Below, piece after piece: positions 29,373 to 37,209 of a stretch of DNA of 49,400 nt (position 1 is the stretch's first letter; every line of letters begins with the position of its first letter). The notes beneath the pieces are model-generated. The model searched no databases, was not told the DNA's origin, and was given only the letters and a program-made list of their open reading frames with translations. Position numbers and translations under genes: made by a program. Location of the stretch: NCBI GenBank assembly GCA_949289045.1, contig CASEMN010000015.1, forward strand, positions 1-49,400. Reading direction: 5' to 3'. This stretch comes from an uncultured Oscillospiraceae bacterium (GTDB lineage Bacteria; Bacillota; Clostridia; Oscillospirales; Acutalibacteraceae).

Positions 29373-31290
29373 TATAATCCTCCTTCTGTTTGCAGTGCAT
29401 ATATTCATCCGCCTCGTACCACTTTACAAGAAATCCTGCGCCGTGTGAGCAGAAAACCGAATCAGCGGAATTTTCCTTGTCCCGCTCTTTGTCGTATCCG
29501 ATTTTCTCTATCACTTCTGCGCTGTTGTGACATTCTCTGTAACCCGTAAGGCTGCCGAAGAAAACACCTTTTCCTGAGGTGAAGGCGGCAAGTTCCCTGG
29601 AGTAGTTCATTATTTCCGAAAGGGGACAAACTCCGCTTATTACTGTTTTGTCTCCATGGGTTTTCGGCGGAGAAAATTCTCCGCTCATTTTTGTTATATC
29701 TGAAAGCACCCTTCCCGTAAATTCCATAGGTACCTGTATCCTGAATTTGTACCAGGGCTCGAGAAGCACGCTTTCCGCTTTGAAAAGTCCCTGACGTACT
29801 GCGGCGTATACGGCTTTTCTGAAATCTCCGCCCTCGGTGTGCTTTAAGTGACTTCTTCCCGCAGTGAGAGTAAATTTTATATCGGTTATGGGGAAGCCCG
29901 TCAAAGCTCCCAGATGTTCCTTTTCAAAAATATGGGTTTCAATAAGCCTTTGCCAGTTGAGGGAAAGTTCATCAGTTGAAACCTTGCTTTCAAAGGTTAT
30001 TCCGCTGCCACGGGGAGCTCCTTCCAGAAGAAAATGCACTTCCGCATAGTGCTTTAAAGGCTCATAATGTCCCGCTCCGTGGGATTTTCCTTTGATGGTT
30101 TCCATATATACTATATTGGGTTCGCCGAAAGTTATGTTTTCCCCGAATCTTTTGCTGATGGTGTCGCTGAGGACTTCAAGCTCCACAGTTCCCATAACTC
30201 TTACTGTAATTTCCTTGGTGTGTTCGTTCCATTTTACGTTCAGAGTAGGTTCTTCGTCTTCAAGTATCTTAAAATATTTGAGGACTTTTACCGGATCTTT
30301 ATCTGAGGAAAACTCAGCCTTTGCAAAAAGAGCGGGTGCAACGGAAAAATCCGATTCCTTTTTCCTTTCACCGATAAAACATCCGCTTTTAGCCTTCAAT
30401 AGACCGCTGACAGCGCAGATATCTCCCGCTGAAACTTCCCCCACAGATGTGGATTTATTTCCGTAATAAAGTCTTATTTCGTTTACCTTTTCTCCATCTA
30501 TAATATCCTTGGCTTTAAGAGTGCCTGAAAGGATTTTAAGAAATACGGTTCTTTCGGTTTTGTTTCTCCTTACTTTCCACACAAAGGCGGAAAATTCGCC
30601 GTCGGGATTATAGTCAGTCTCTGTAAGCTCATCTAAAGAGGAGAGAAATTCCTTTATACCCTCACCGCTGAGGGCACAGCCTTTGAAAACGGGAAAAAGC
30701 TTTCTGTTGTTTATAAGCTTTCGGCAGGCGGGGATAAATTTTTCTTCGGTAAATCCGTTCTCGAGGTATTCCTCTGTAAGCTCATCGTCAAGACAGGCTA
30801 TTTCTTCCGCAGCATCACTTAAGTTTTCGCAGAAAATAAATCCATCGCCGAACTCCTCTTTAAGCTGGGAGAGCGCTCTTTGTACATCTGCTCCCTGACG
30901 GTCGGTTTTGTTTATAAATACAAATACAGGAATATTGTTCTTTTTAAGAATATTCCAAAGGGTTACTGTGTGGCTTTGTACTCCCTCAACAGCGCTCAAA
31001 ATAAGAATGGCAAAATCCAGAGCTTTGATGGCTCTTTCGGCTTCTGCCGCAAAGTCAACATGGCCGGGAGTGTCAAGAAGATAAAAGGTATTTTCTCCTA
31101 CGGTAAAGCCTGCACTTTCAGAAAATACCGTTATGCCCCTTTCTTTTTCGATTTCGTTGAAATCAAGAAAGGAGCTTTTTTTATCCACCCGTCCTACAGT
31201 GCGTATAGCTCCGCCGAGGTAGAGTATTTGTTCTGATAAACTTGTTTTGCCCGCATCAACATGGGCCACTATTCCAATTGTCTTTTTCAT
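29365..31290 (-). CDS. Tet(M)/EF-G-like translational GTPase (ribosomal protection family)
   Basis: 641 residues from ATG 31290. The domain order matches ribosomal protection proteins: G domain with GIVAHVDAGKTSL (G1), RGIT (G2), DTPGHVDF (G3), NKTDR (G4) and SGEG (G5); domains II-III; domain IV; and a C-terminal part with YSRELAAFTSGKG and LTGYREC, like the Tet(M) YRSDL...GYH region. About 50 further residues (to KWYEADEYMHC) replace the short Tet(M) tail. Family members remove tetracycline from ribosomes, but diverged chromosomal relatives may have other roles, so resistance is not claimed. No ordinary SD is seen: AGGT abuts the ATG, and the promoter is so close that the mRNA may be leaderless. 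Confidence 0.85.
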   Translation of the reverse strand: MKKTIGIVAHVDAGKTSLSEQILYLGGAIRTVGRVDKKSSFLDFNEIEKERGITVFSESAGFTVGENTFYLLDTPGHVDFAAEAERAIKALDFAILILSAVEGVQSHTVTLWNILKKNNIPVFVFINKTDRQGADVQRALSQLKEEFGDGFIFCENLSDAAEEIACLDDELTEEYLENGFTEEKFIPACRKLINNRKLFPVFKGCALSGEGIKEFLSSLDELTETDYNPDGEFSAFVWKVRRNKTERTVFLKILSGTLKAKDIIDGEKVNEIRLYYGNKSTSVGEVSAGDICAVSGLLKAKSGCFIGERKKESDFSVAPALFAKAEFSSDKDPVKVLKYFKILEDEEPTLNVKWNEHTKEITVRVMGTVELEVLSDTISKRFGENITFGEPNIVYMETIKGKSHGAGHYEPLKHYAEVHFLLEGAPRGSGITFESKVSTDELSLNWQRLIETHIFEKEHLGALTGFPITDIKFTLTAGRSHLKHTEGGDFRKAVYAAVRQGLFKAESVLLEPWYKFRIQVPMEFTGRVLSDITKMSGEFSPPKTHGDKTVISGVCPLSEIMNYSRELAAFTSGKGVFFGSLTGYRECHNSAEVIEKIGYDKERDKENSADSVFCSHGAGFLVKWYEADEYMHCKQKEDYNG

Positions 31291-31299
31291 ACCTATAAT

Positions 31300-31326
31300 G
31301 CTATAATAAATGACGGCTAATGTCAA
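31300..31326 (-). promoter_or_regulatory. Promoter of the Tet-like GTPase, possibly giving a leaderless mRNA
   Basis: On the minus strand TTGACA (31326-31321), then TATAGC (31305-31300) after 15 bp, or TAGCAT after 17 bp. Transcription would begin at about 31290-31293, at the start codon itself. Confidence 0.45.
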
Positions 31327-31365
31327 GAAATATGTAGGATTTTAACAAAAATAAACCCACAAACA

Positions 31366-31394
31366 TTGACAAACCACTAAAGCCGTGTTTAAAT
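31366..31394 (+). promoter_or_regulatory. Promoter of the YcxB-like gene
   Basis: TTGACA (31366-31371), 17-bp spacer, TTAAAT (31389-31394), 29 bp before ATG 31424. Confidence 0.5.
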
Positions 31395-31423
31395 TGAACC
31401 ATAAACATCAAAGGGGTATATAT

Positions 31424-31942
31424 ATGGATATATTGTTTCAGGCACATTACGACAATCACACCAACTATATAAATGAAATCTATAAGCATATGTATTTCAA
31501 AAGTTCATCCATGATAGCTGTTTATGTGTGCTTTGCCATAGTGGTTATAACAAATTTGCTCAATCTTGTTTTAACGGAAAATCCCGATTATATAATGCTG
31601 CTCGGCATTGTGATTTTTGTATATTTATTTGCAGTGGTTTTCTTCAGATACAAAAAGTCCGTAAAAATGTACGAAAACAGGCAAAAGGAGATAAACGGCG
31701 ATAAGGTTATAGAGATAGTTGCCACTGCCGCTGAAGAAAACGTATATATGGCTGAGTCAGGCGGCAGGGAGGTTAAAATTTCATACTCAGATATAAAGAA
31801 AGTTTTTGAAACTAAAAATGCCGTGGTGCTTCATTCAAAATCAAATCTGCTGTACATTTTCCCAAAGGACTCTTTTACTGTAGGAAATGCTTCTGACTTT
31901 TTAATGTTTTTAAAAAATAAAGGAATTAAAGGCGCAAAATAA
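31424..31942 (+). CDS. YcxB-like membrane protein
   Basis: 172 residues. Two adjacent TM helices (about residues 30-75), then a cytoplasmic C-terminal domain with the YcxB-type pattern ISYSDIKKVFETKNAVVL and IFPKDSF. Function of the family is unknown; it resembles a small PH-like domain attached to a membrane hairpin. ATG 31424 lies seven bases after AAGGGG. Divergent from the Tet-like gene and closed by its own terminator. Confidence 0.78.
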   Translation: MDILFQAHYDNHTNYINEIYKHMYFKSSSMIAVYVCFAIVVITNLLNLVLTENPDYIMLLGIVIFVYLFAVVFFRYKKSVKMYENRQKEINGDKVIEIVATAAEENVYMAESGGREVKISYSDIKKVFETKNAVVLHSKSNLLYIFPKDSFTVGNASDFLMFLKNKGIKGAK

Positions 31943-31946
31943 TAGA

Positions 31947-31979
31947 AAATACCCGAAGCTATGACTTCGGGTATTTTTG
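31947..31979. terminator. Terminator between convergent YcxB-like and ZIP genes
   Basis: AAATACCCGAAG (31947-31958) pairs with CTTCGGGTATTT (31965-31976), then TTGA; usable from both sides. Confidence 0.85.
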
Positions 31980-31996
31980 ATAGTAATATAATATTT

Positions 31997-32791
31997 TTAT
32001 CCCAGAGCTACATCCAGTACCATCATCAGTGCAAAGCCCGCCATAACGCCCAGTGTGCCGGAGTTTGAGTGTTCTCCCAGATGCGCTTCCGGTATCAGTT
32101 CCTCTACAACTACAAACATCATAGCGCCGGCGGCAAAGGCGAGCATCCAGGGCATAAATGGCTGGATAAATGAGAAAATGAGTACTACCAAAACTCCGAA
32201 AATAAGCTCAACGATTCCCGAAAGACTGCCGTATATAAAGGCTTTTCCGGCGGGAACTCTTTCACGTCGCAGGGGGAGAGAAATTGCCGCACCTTCGGGG
32301 AAATTCTGTATACCCATGCCGAGAGCCAGAACCATTGCGGAAGTAAAGAAGGAAAGATCGCTGCCGTGCTGGGCTGCAAGGGCAAAGGCAAGACCCACTG
32401 CCATGCCTTCGGGGATATTGTGCAAAGTTACCGCCAAAACCAGCAGCGTTGTCCTTTTAAGAGATGAGTTTAAACCTTCAACTTTGCCGTCGCCTAAATG
32501 AAGGTGAGGGAGCAGAGCGTTCATGGCCATAAGGAAGAATACACCTAAAGCGAAACCGCCTAAAGCGGGAATCCAGCCGATTTTACCCATTTTTTCCGCT
32601 TCTTCAATGGCGGGTATAAGCAGACTCCAAACGGAGGCCGCCGTCATAACTCCTGCGGCAAAGCCGAGAAAAATGCGCTGTATTTTTTGATTTATCTCTT
32701 TTCTGAAAAAGAATACAACCGCCGAACCGAGAGCCGTCATGGCGAAAGTGAAAAAAGTGCCCATTGCGGCATATATTAAAGCCTGTTTCAT
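31997..32791 (-). CDS. ZIP-family divalent metal transporter (GufA/ZupT type)
   Basis: 264 residues, eight predicted TM helices. Imports Zn2+ or other divalent metals across the cell membrane. Metal-binding TM4 LHNIPEGMAVGLAFAL (near residue 130) and TM5 GIQNFPEGAAISLPL carry the HNxPEG and QNxPEG motifs. ATG 32791 is chosen because GGGAG lies eight bases upstream; ATG codons further upstream lack an SD. A palindrome about 30 bp before the start may be the site of a metal-dependent repressor. Confidence 0.9.
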   Translation of the reverse strand: MKQALIYAAMGTFFTFAMTALGSAVVFFFRKEINQKIQRIFLGFAAGVMTAASVWSLLIPAIEEAEKMGKIGWIPALGGFALGVFFLMAMNALLPHLHLGDGKVEGLNSSLKRTTLLVLAVTLHNIPEGMAVGLAFALAAQHGSDLSFFTSAMVLALGMGIQNFPEGAAISLPLRRERVPAGKAFIYGSLSGIVELIFGVLVVLIFSFIQPFMPWMLAFAAGAMMFVVVEELIPEAHLGEHSNSGTLGVMAGFALMMVLDVALG

Positions 32792-32820
32792 ATAATAAAC
32801 TCCCATTAAAATCAAATTCA

Positions 32821-32846
32821 AAATTGTTAGCCTTAGTTAACAATTT
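32821..32846. promoter_or_regulatory. Candidate metal-responsive operator upstream of the ZIP gene
   Basis: AAATTGTTA (32821-32829) and TAACAATTT (32838-32846) are perfect 9-bp inverted arms around GCCTTAGT. Size, the TTAG...TTAAC core and the position fit a DtxR/MntR-type box, but the assignment is inference. Confidence 0.4.
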
Positions 32847-32964
32847 CATTATACTATCAAAATCAGCTTTTTGTCAATTAAAATCATAAAGGTGTTCAAG
32901 AAGTGAGATAAATATGATAGAATACAGCTGTAAACTCGAAAAAATAAATCACAGGGGTTTAATG

Positions 32965-33819
32965 ATGAAAAATATAGTATTTATAGGGGATAGCATAACC
33001 GACGGCGGAACCTATCCTTCCATTGTAGAAGCTTTTGCAATAGCCGGGGGAATTTTGGAGTACGATTTTATAAATTTAGGTGTTTCCAGCGAAAACACCA
33101 GCGGACTTACGGAAGAGGGACATCCCTTTCCGAGACCGAACATATTAAACCGAATTGACAGGATTACGTCCCTTGTAGAAGGTGAATGGGCAACGGTGAT
33201 GTACGGCGAAAACGACGGAATTTATCAGCCTTTCTCTCAGGAACGTTTTGAGCTTTATAAAAAGGGCATAACAGAGGTCGTGGAAAAACTTCATAAAGCC
33301 GGATTTAAAGTTGCACTGATAACTCCGACACCCTTTGACCCTGTATCCTTTACGGGAAGCTTGTCCTGTGAAGAACAGGTGCCTTTCGGCAGCGTCTGTG
33401 CAGATTACGATAAGGTAATGGAAACATATGCAAACTGGATATTGTCCTGCGGATTAGCTGATAAGGTTATAGATGTACGCACACCTTTAAAGGCTTATCT
33501 TGATTTACGCCGCAAAGATCGGCCGAATTTTAAAACAGGAGACGGAATACATCAGGGAGAAGAGGGAAATTATATAATCGCCTCTCAGGTATTGAAATCC
33601 CTTTTTGGAATAGATATCGGAACATACAACGAAACGCCTTTGCCATACATTTATAAATATGTAAAGAAAAAGAGCGGATATACACACAGGTTTTATAAGG
33701 AGTTTATAGGCCACGAAAATCCTTATAAGGAAAAGAAGATTTCACAGAGCAAATTTATTTCCAAAAAGAAAAAATATATTGATAAAATAAGCGAGGCTTT
33801 AGGGGCAGGAAAAAGATAG
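32965..33819 (+). CDS. SGNH/GDSL-type hydrolase
   Basis: 284 residues. Serine esterase/lipase-fold enzyme, probably a carbohydrate or lipid deacetylase-type esterase. Block I GDSITDGG (catalytic Ser near residue 8), block II LGVSSENTSG, block III YGENDG, block V DGIHQGEEG with catalytic Asp and His near residue 195. No signal peptide, so cytoplasmic. A Lys-rich C-terminal tail of about 40 residues (KKKSGYTHRFYKEF onward) is extra. ATG 32965 is seven bases after GGGG; ATG 32962 is also possible. Confidence 0.87.
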   Translation: MKNIVFIGDSITDGGTYPSIVEAFAIAGGILEYDFINLGVSSENTSGLTEEGHPFPRPNILNRIDRITSLVEGEWATVMYGENDGIYQPFSQERFELYKKGITEVVEKLHKAGFKVALITPTPFDPVSFTGSLSCEEQVPFGSVCADYDKVMETYANWILSCGLADKVIDVRTPLKAYLDLRRKDRPNFKTGDGIHQGEEGNYIIASQVLKSLFGIDIGTYNETPLPYIYKYVKKKSGYTHRFYKEFIGHENPYKEKKISQSKFISKKKKYIDKISEALGAGKR

Positions 33820-33893
33820 AGCTGTATTTTTCTGCTTATCTTATAAAATATCTTCGCAGAGAAAAGCGGAGTAAAAATAAAAGGAGTGATTTT

Positions 33894-34241
33894 ATGCCAT
33901 TTATAAACGTAAAGACAAACGCAGACCTTACCCAGGAAAGAATGGAAAACATCAAAAGTGAGCTTGGAAACGCCATCACCGTTTTTCCGGGAAAAAGTGA
34001 AAGCTGGCTTATGGTCGCTATTGAGGATAAAGTGCCTATGTGGTTCAAGGGCAAAAGCGAGCGAACAATAGTTTACGCAGAGGTTAAAATATTCGCCAAT
34101 GATATAACTCCAAGTATTGCAAATACCATGACGGCAGAAATGACAGAAATTCTTTCCGCCGGAACCGGTGCTTCGCCGTCGGATATTTATATAACTTATT
34201 CGGCCTGTAAGGACTGGGGCTGGAACGGCGGAAACTTCTGA
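33894..34241 (+). CDS. MIF-like tautomerase-superfamily protein
   Basis: 115 residues, the length of macrophage migration inhibitory factor. Begins Met-Pro, so removal of Met would expose the catalytic Pro1. Family features include PFINVKTNADL at the N-terminus, a mid-region LMVAIEDKVPM (MIF: AVHVVPDQLM) and the C-terminal DIYITYSACKDWGWNGGNF, matching the MIF VGWNNSTF end. Expected to be a homotrimer with phenylpyruvate-type tautomerase activity; the physiological substrate is unknown. AAGGAG precedes ATG 33894 at normal spacing. Bacterial MIF homologues are scattered, so host interaction remains speculative. Confidence 0.87.
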   Translation: MPFINVKTNADLTQERMENIKSELGNAITVFPGKSESWLMVAIEDKVPMWFKGKSERTIVYAEVKIFANDITPSIANTMTAEMTEILSAGTGASPSDIYITYSACKDWGWNGGNF

Positions 34242-34247
34242 GAACTC

Positions 34248-34440
34248 AAGCAGGTTAAACTTCCACCCAGCAAACTGAGCCTGCACCCATGACGCACACC
34301 AAATGACAGCGAAAAATAAATATAACTGCATGCGGGCAAGCTGAGCTTGTGTCCATTTCGCACACGAACTGACGGTAAAAAGCGACCATATTTGCCTGCG
34401 GCGGACACGTCTGCTTTCAAAACATACGGCAAATCATACT
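34248..34440 (+). repeat. Cluster 7 of the palindrome-centred interspersed repeat
   Basis: Eroded units starting with AGCAGGTTAAACTTCC (34250-34265) and GCAAACTGAGCCTGC (a mixed, partly broken palindrome). Intact GCAAGCTGAGCTTG and near-intact GCGGACACGTCTGC centres follow. Bodies still carry CGCACACGAACTGACGGTAA and TTTGCCTGCG. Confidence 0.75.
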
Positions 34441-34490
34441 AAAAAGTAAATATAAGAACCTTGGTTAACCCCAAAATAACTTTATCGACA

Positions 34491-34528
34491 AAAACCTGCG
34501 GAAAGAGATAAACTCAGCCGCAGGTTTT
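34491..34528 (-). terminator. Terminator of the three-gene unknown operon
   Basis: AAAACCTGCGG (34491-34501) pairs with CCGCAGGTTTT (34518-34528); TTTTTGTCG follows on the minus strand. Confidence 0.8.
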
Positions 34529-34543
34529 CAGCTTATTATATTA

Positions 34544-35311
34544 TTACATTAATATATAGAACAAAGCAAAAAGTAATCCGTAATCGGCACCATCACGCCA
34601 GAGTATGTATAAAAGCCCTAAAAGCAGAATGGTGTCGTTATCCATATTGCCTATAACGCCGCCTAAAGCGGAAAATATACCGTTTTCTCCGAAAGAGAAA
34701 GGCTGCTGATGATTATTTTTCTGAATGTTATGAGAAGCCCCCTGACGCTGAGTAATTCCGCCTTCTCTGCGGGATGGAGTTTGCATGGTCTGTTTTTGCT
34801 GCCGGTTTACTGCAGCTTGAGCCCAGGAGTTATGAGTTGGCTTTTGGTTTCCGGCAGCGGAAGCCTTATTGTTTTTCTCGCCTTCATTGTTTTTTCGGTT
34901 TGAGTTGTTATGCTGGGTATTTTGGGCTCTTTGTGTCTCCTGGTGATTATTTCCACCGGTGGGGGAAGAATTGTGGAAATTTTCGCTTTCTTTTTCTTTA
35001 AATTCAGAAGAAGTATTGCCAAAATTAGTATTGCCGTTTTGTGGGGAATAGCCTGCGGAATACCCGCCCGGATATCCGCCGCCGTGAAGATAATCAACGG
35101 GTAAATTTGTGTGGCTTGCCTGTCTGCCTGTGTTTTCGGCAGGGTGAGAAAAGCTTTTTCCGTCTGACCGCTGAATATTGACTTTTCCTCCGGCGGCAAG
35201 CTCTTCGTTGGCAAGCCTTGCCGCTTCACGGGCCCTGCGCTGCATTTCGTTTACCCGTCTTATTGCCGCCTCCTGCATACTTATAACGTCGCCGTACCTA
35301 TAATCGCTCAC
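34544..35311 (-). CDS. Gln/Asn-rich disordered protein with hydrophobic C-terminus (unknown)
   Basis: 255 residues, not recognised. An N-terminal charged helix of about 30 residues (AAIRRVNEMQRRAREAAR) is followed by about 170 residues of low-complexity Asn/Gln/Gly/Ser-rich sequence. It ends in about 40 residues with two short hydrophobic helices (DTILLLGLLYILWRDGADY, then GLLFALFYILM) that could insert in a membrane. GTG start at 35311 with TGAGGTGAGG upstream. Third gene of a tight operon (gap of 11 bases). Confidence 0.7.
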   Translation of the reverse strand: MSDYRYGDVISMQEAAIRRVNEMQRRAREAARLANEELAAGGKVNIQRSDGKSFSHPAENTGRQASHTNLPVDYLHGGGYPGGYSAGYSPQNGNTNFGNTSSEFKEKESENFHNSSPTGGNNHQETQRAQNTQHNNSNRKNNEGEKNNKASAAGNQKPTHNSWAQAAVNRQQKQTMQTPSRREGGITQRQGASHNIQKNNHQQPFSFGENGIFSALGGVIGNMDNDTILLLGLLYILWRDGADYGLLFALFYILM

Positions 35312-35322
35312 CGCACCTCACC

Positions 35323-35712
35323 TCAAAAAATCCCGCTGTCTTTTAAAAGCGGTAAAATTTCAAAAAGCTGCATCATTTTTATTGCTTCGTCGGCTCTGTG
35401 CCGCCGCTTTTCGCTTAATAAAGGTTTCAGTGCGGAAATAAAACGAGTTCTTTCGTCGTCACGGCTTTGGCCGAGCTTACTCATAATCGACGCAATAGCC
35501 GCCATCGTTTTGGGGTCGATATCCATACCGCCTAAAATATTATCCTGTGCCGGGGGTTGGTGGTGCTCTTCCCGCTGGTTTTGTTTTTCTTTTTGTTCCC
35601 CGCCGCCGTCATTGCCTTTTTGTCCGAATATTGAAGAGGCCATCGCCTGAAGTGAAGCGATATCCTCGTTTGTGAGAGATGACAATATCTCGTTTATGTT
35701 TCCTGCATCCAT
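35323..35712 (-). CDS. Small helical protein of unknown function (operon gene 2)
   Basis: 129 residues, predominantly helical. Two conserved-looking helical blocks (INEILSSLTNEDIASLQAMA and the C-terminal HRADEAIKMMQLFEILPLL) are split by a Gly/Gln/Glu-rich linker. No known domain is recognised. ATG 35712 has AAGGAG eight bases upstream. That SD lies inside the last codons of the preceding gene, which ends two bases before the ATG, so translation is coupled. Confidence 0.72.
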   Translation of the reverse strand: MDAGNINEILSSLTNEDIASLQAMASSIFGQKGNDGGGEQKEKQNQREEHHQPPAQDNILGGMDIDPKTMAAIASIMSKLGQSRDDERTRFISALKPLLSEKRRHRADEAIKMMQLFEILPLLKDSGIF

Positions 35713-35714
35713 TC

Positions 35715-35975
35715 TTATTTCTCCTTATTAAGCATTTTCATTATCCGCTGTGCCTGAGGGGAAGCCAAAAGCTGCTTCATTGCGTTTTTGTCGCTGAGAA
35801 CTCTTTCGATTTCCGCCTTTTGTTCAGGTTTTAGATTTTTCTCAACAAAATCGTTTAAGTTTCCCTTTGCTGCGGCGTTTGCAAGAGCCGATGCATTAAG
35901 TCCCTTACCGAAAGAACCTATAACCTGTTTAAGTTTTTCCTGGTTAAAATTTTGTTCTGTTATTGCAATCACCAC
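35715..35975 (-). CDS. Small helical protein of unknown function (operon gene 1)
   Basis: 86 residues, Lys/Ala/Asn-rich and helical, ending MLNKEK; the pattern LLASPQAQRIMKML is suggestive of a short helical-repeat protein but no family is assigned. The start is GTG 35975 (a second GTG follows directly); there is no usable ATG because an upstream TAG closes the frame. First gene of the operon, divergent from the phosphodiesterase gene. Confidence 0.65.
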   Translation of the reverse strand: MVIAITEQNFNQEKLKQVIGSFGKGLNASALANAAAKGNLNDFVEKNLKPEQKAEIERVLSDKNAMKQLLASPQAQRIMKMLNKEK

Positions 35976-36020
35976 CTATGACATATATAATATACCTATG
36001 ATAAAATGGAGGAAATATGA

Positions 36021-36479
36021 ATGAGATTGCTTGTCATTTCTGATTCACATGGACGTGCAGGAAAAGTCCGTGATATAATCATGACTCATAATGAGGCGGA
36101 TGCTGTAATTTTTCTCGGCGACGGGGAAAGAGATATTGACTCAGTAGCTGAAAGTTTTCCTGAAAAGAAATTTTTCTGCGTTTGCGGCAATTGTGATTTG
36201 TATTCACAGAATCCGGAAACACGTTTGGAGTTTTTTGCGGGAAAAAGAGTATACTGTACTCATGGATATCTTGAAAAAGTAAAGTACGGCGACGATCTGC
36301 TTTTTGAAACCGGAGTTTCAAAAGGAGCGGATATAATATTATATGGTCACACTCACCGCCCTGTTACCGATTACCGAAACGGAGTTTATATTATGAACCC
36401 GGGAACTGCCTCTATGGGTGAATACGGATTTGTAGATATAACTTCGGCGGGGATAGTGTGCAGTCTATGTAAAATTTAA
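36021..36479 (+). CDS. YfcE/MJ0936-type metallophosphoesterase
   Basis: 152 residues. Calcineurin-like phosphodiesterase binding two metal ions. Motifs in order: VISDSHG (Asp8 and His10), FLGDGERD, CVCGNCD, YCTHGY and YGHTHRP. The length fits the short YfcE family, which cleaves phosphodiesters such as bis-pNPP in vitro; the natural substrate is unknown. ATG 36021 is preferred to an out-of-frame ATG at 36017; GGAGGA lies eight bases upstream. Confidence 0.92.
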   Translation: MRLLVISDSHGRAGKVRDIIMTHNEADAVIFLGDGERDIDSVAESFPEKKFFCVCGNCDLYSQNPETRLEFFAGKRVYCTHGYLEKVKYGDDLLFETGVSKGADIILYGHTHRPVTDYRNGVYIMNPGTASMGEYGFVDITSAGIVCSLCKI

Positions 36480-36490
36480 AGCGAATTATT

Positions 36491-36509
36491 GATAATGATA
36501 ATCTTTACT
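36491..36509. promoter_or_regulatory. Fur-like box
   Basis: GATAATGATAATC (36491-36503) equals the first 13 bases of the 19-bp Fur consensus, with about three of the last six also matching. It lies 64 bp before the first TrkA-type gene and next to an extended -10 TGGTAAACT (36531-36539). Confidence 0.45.
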
Positions 36510-36573
36510 ATTTATATTTTTCCAAAAATGTGGTAAACTATGTTTAAGCTCTCAGAGCTTAGGGAGGATAAAG

Positions 36574-37188
36574 ATGAATATTCTTGTTTTAGGTTGCGGA
36601 AAAGCCGGTGTACGTCTGGCAAAGCTGCTGGATTCAAAAGGGCATGATGTGTCCGTTGTGGATCACTCTCCGTCAAGGTTAGAGTTACTGGGCGATGATT
36701 TTTCCGGTATGTCCGCTGCGGGAGAGGTTTTTGACCTTGAGACTCTTCTGAGTATAGGAGCGGATAACGCCGACGCTGCGGTGATTTTATCCCCTGAGGA
36801 TAATTCAAACATAATGGCGGCGCAGCTTTTAAAGAAGGAATTTAACATAGGCAAAATATATACAAGAATTCTCGACCCGGCAAAGGAAGAGGTATTTAGA
36901 GGTATGGGCTTTGAGACAATATGCTCTACCAGCTACGAAGTAAGCCATATCTACGACGCCATAACCCCCGATGAAGAGGAGATGTCTGCTGAAGTTTTCG
37001 GGAAAAATTATTCCTTTGAAGTATTGGAAACAGACAAGGGTGATTATGGCAAAACGCCGGCAGAACTTGAGCTTATGGAAGGTGAAATGGTTTTCGCAGT
37101 AAAAAGAGAGGGCGGAGAAATTCTGCCTGCAAACACCCCCGAGCTTAAAATAAAGCCCGGCGACAAAGTGATACTTGTGAAGTTCTGA
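36574..37188 (+). CDS. TrkA/KtrA-type NAD(P)-binding regulatory protein 1
   Basis: 204 residues. RCK (regulator of K+ conductance) protein with N-terminal TrkA-N Rossmann domain (LVLGCGKAGVRLAKLL, then VVDH) and a C-terminal TrkA-C ligand domain from about residue 130. Such subunits gate Trk/Ktr potassium transporters in response to NAD(H), ATP or c-di-AMP. No membrane subunit (TrkH/KtrB) lies in the window. GGAGG precedes ATG 36574. A second, related protein starts 21 bases after the stop. Confidence 0.87.
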   Translation: MNILVLGCGKAGVRLAKLLDSKGHDVSVVDHSPSRLELLGDDFSGMSAAGEVFDLETLLSIGADNADAAVILSPEDNSNIMAAQLLKKEFNIGKIYTRILDPAKEEVFRGMGFETICSTSYEVSHIYDAITPDEEEMSAEVFGKNYSFEVLETDKGDYGKTPAELELMEGEMVFAVKREGGEILPANTPELKIKPGDKVILVKF

Positions 37189-37209
37189 AATTGCGGGAGG
37201 TAAGTTTAA

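Noticed and set aside
22926..33858. Shared 17-mer TTATAAAATATCTTCGC at 22925 and 33841
   Set aside because: AT-rich, intergenic, only two copies and no flanking similarity; probably chance.
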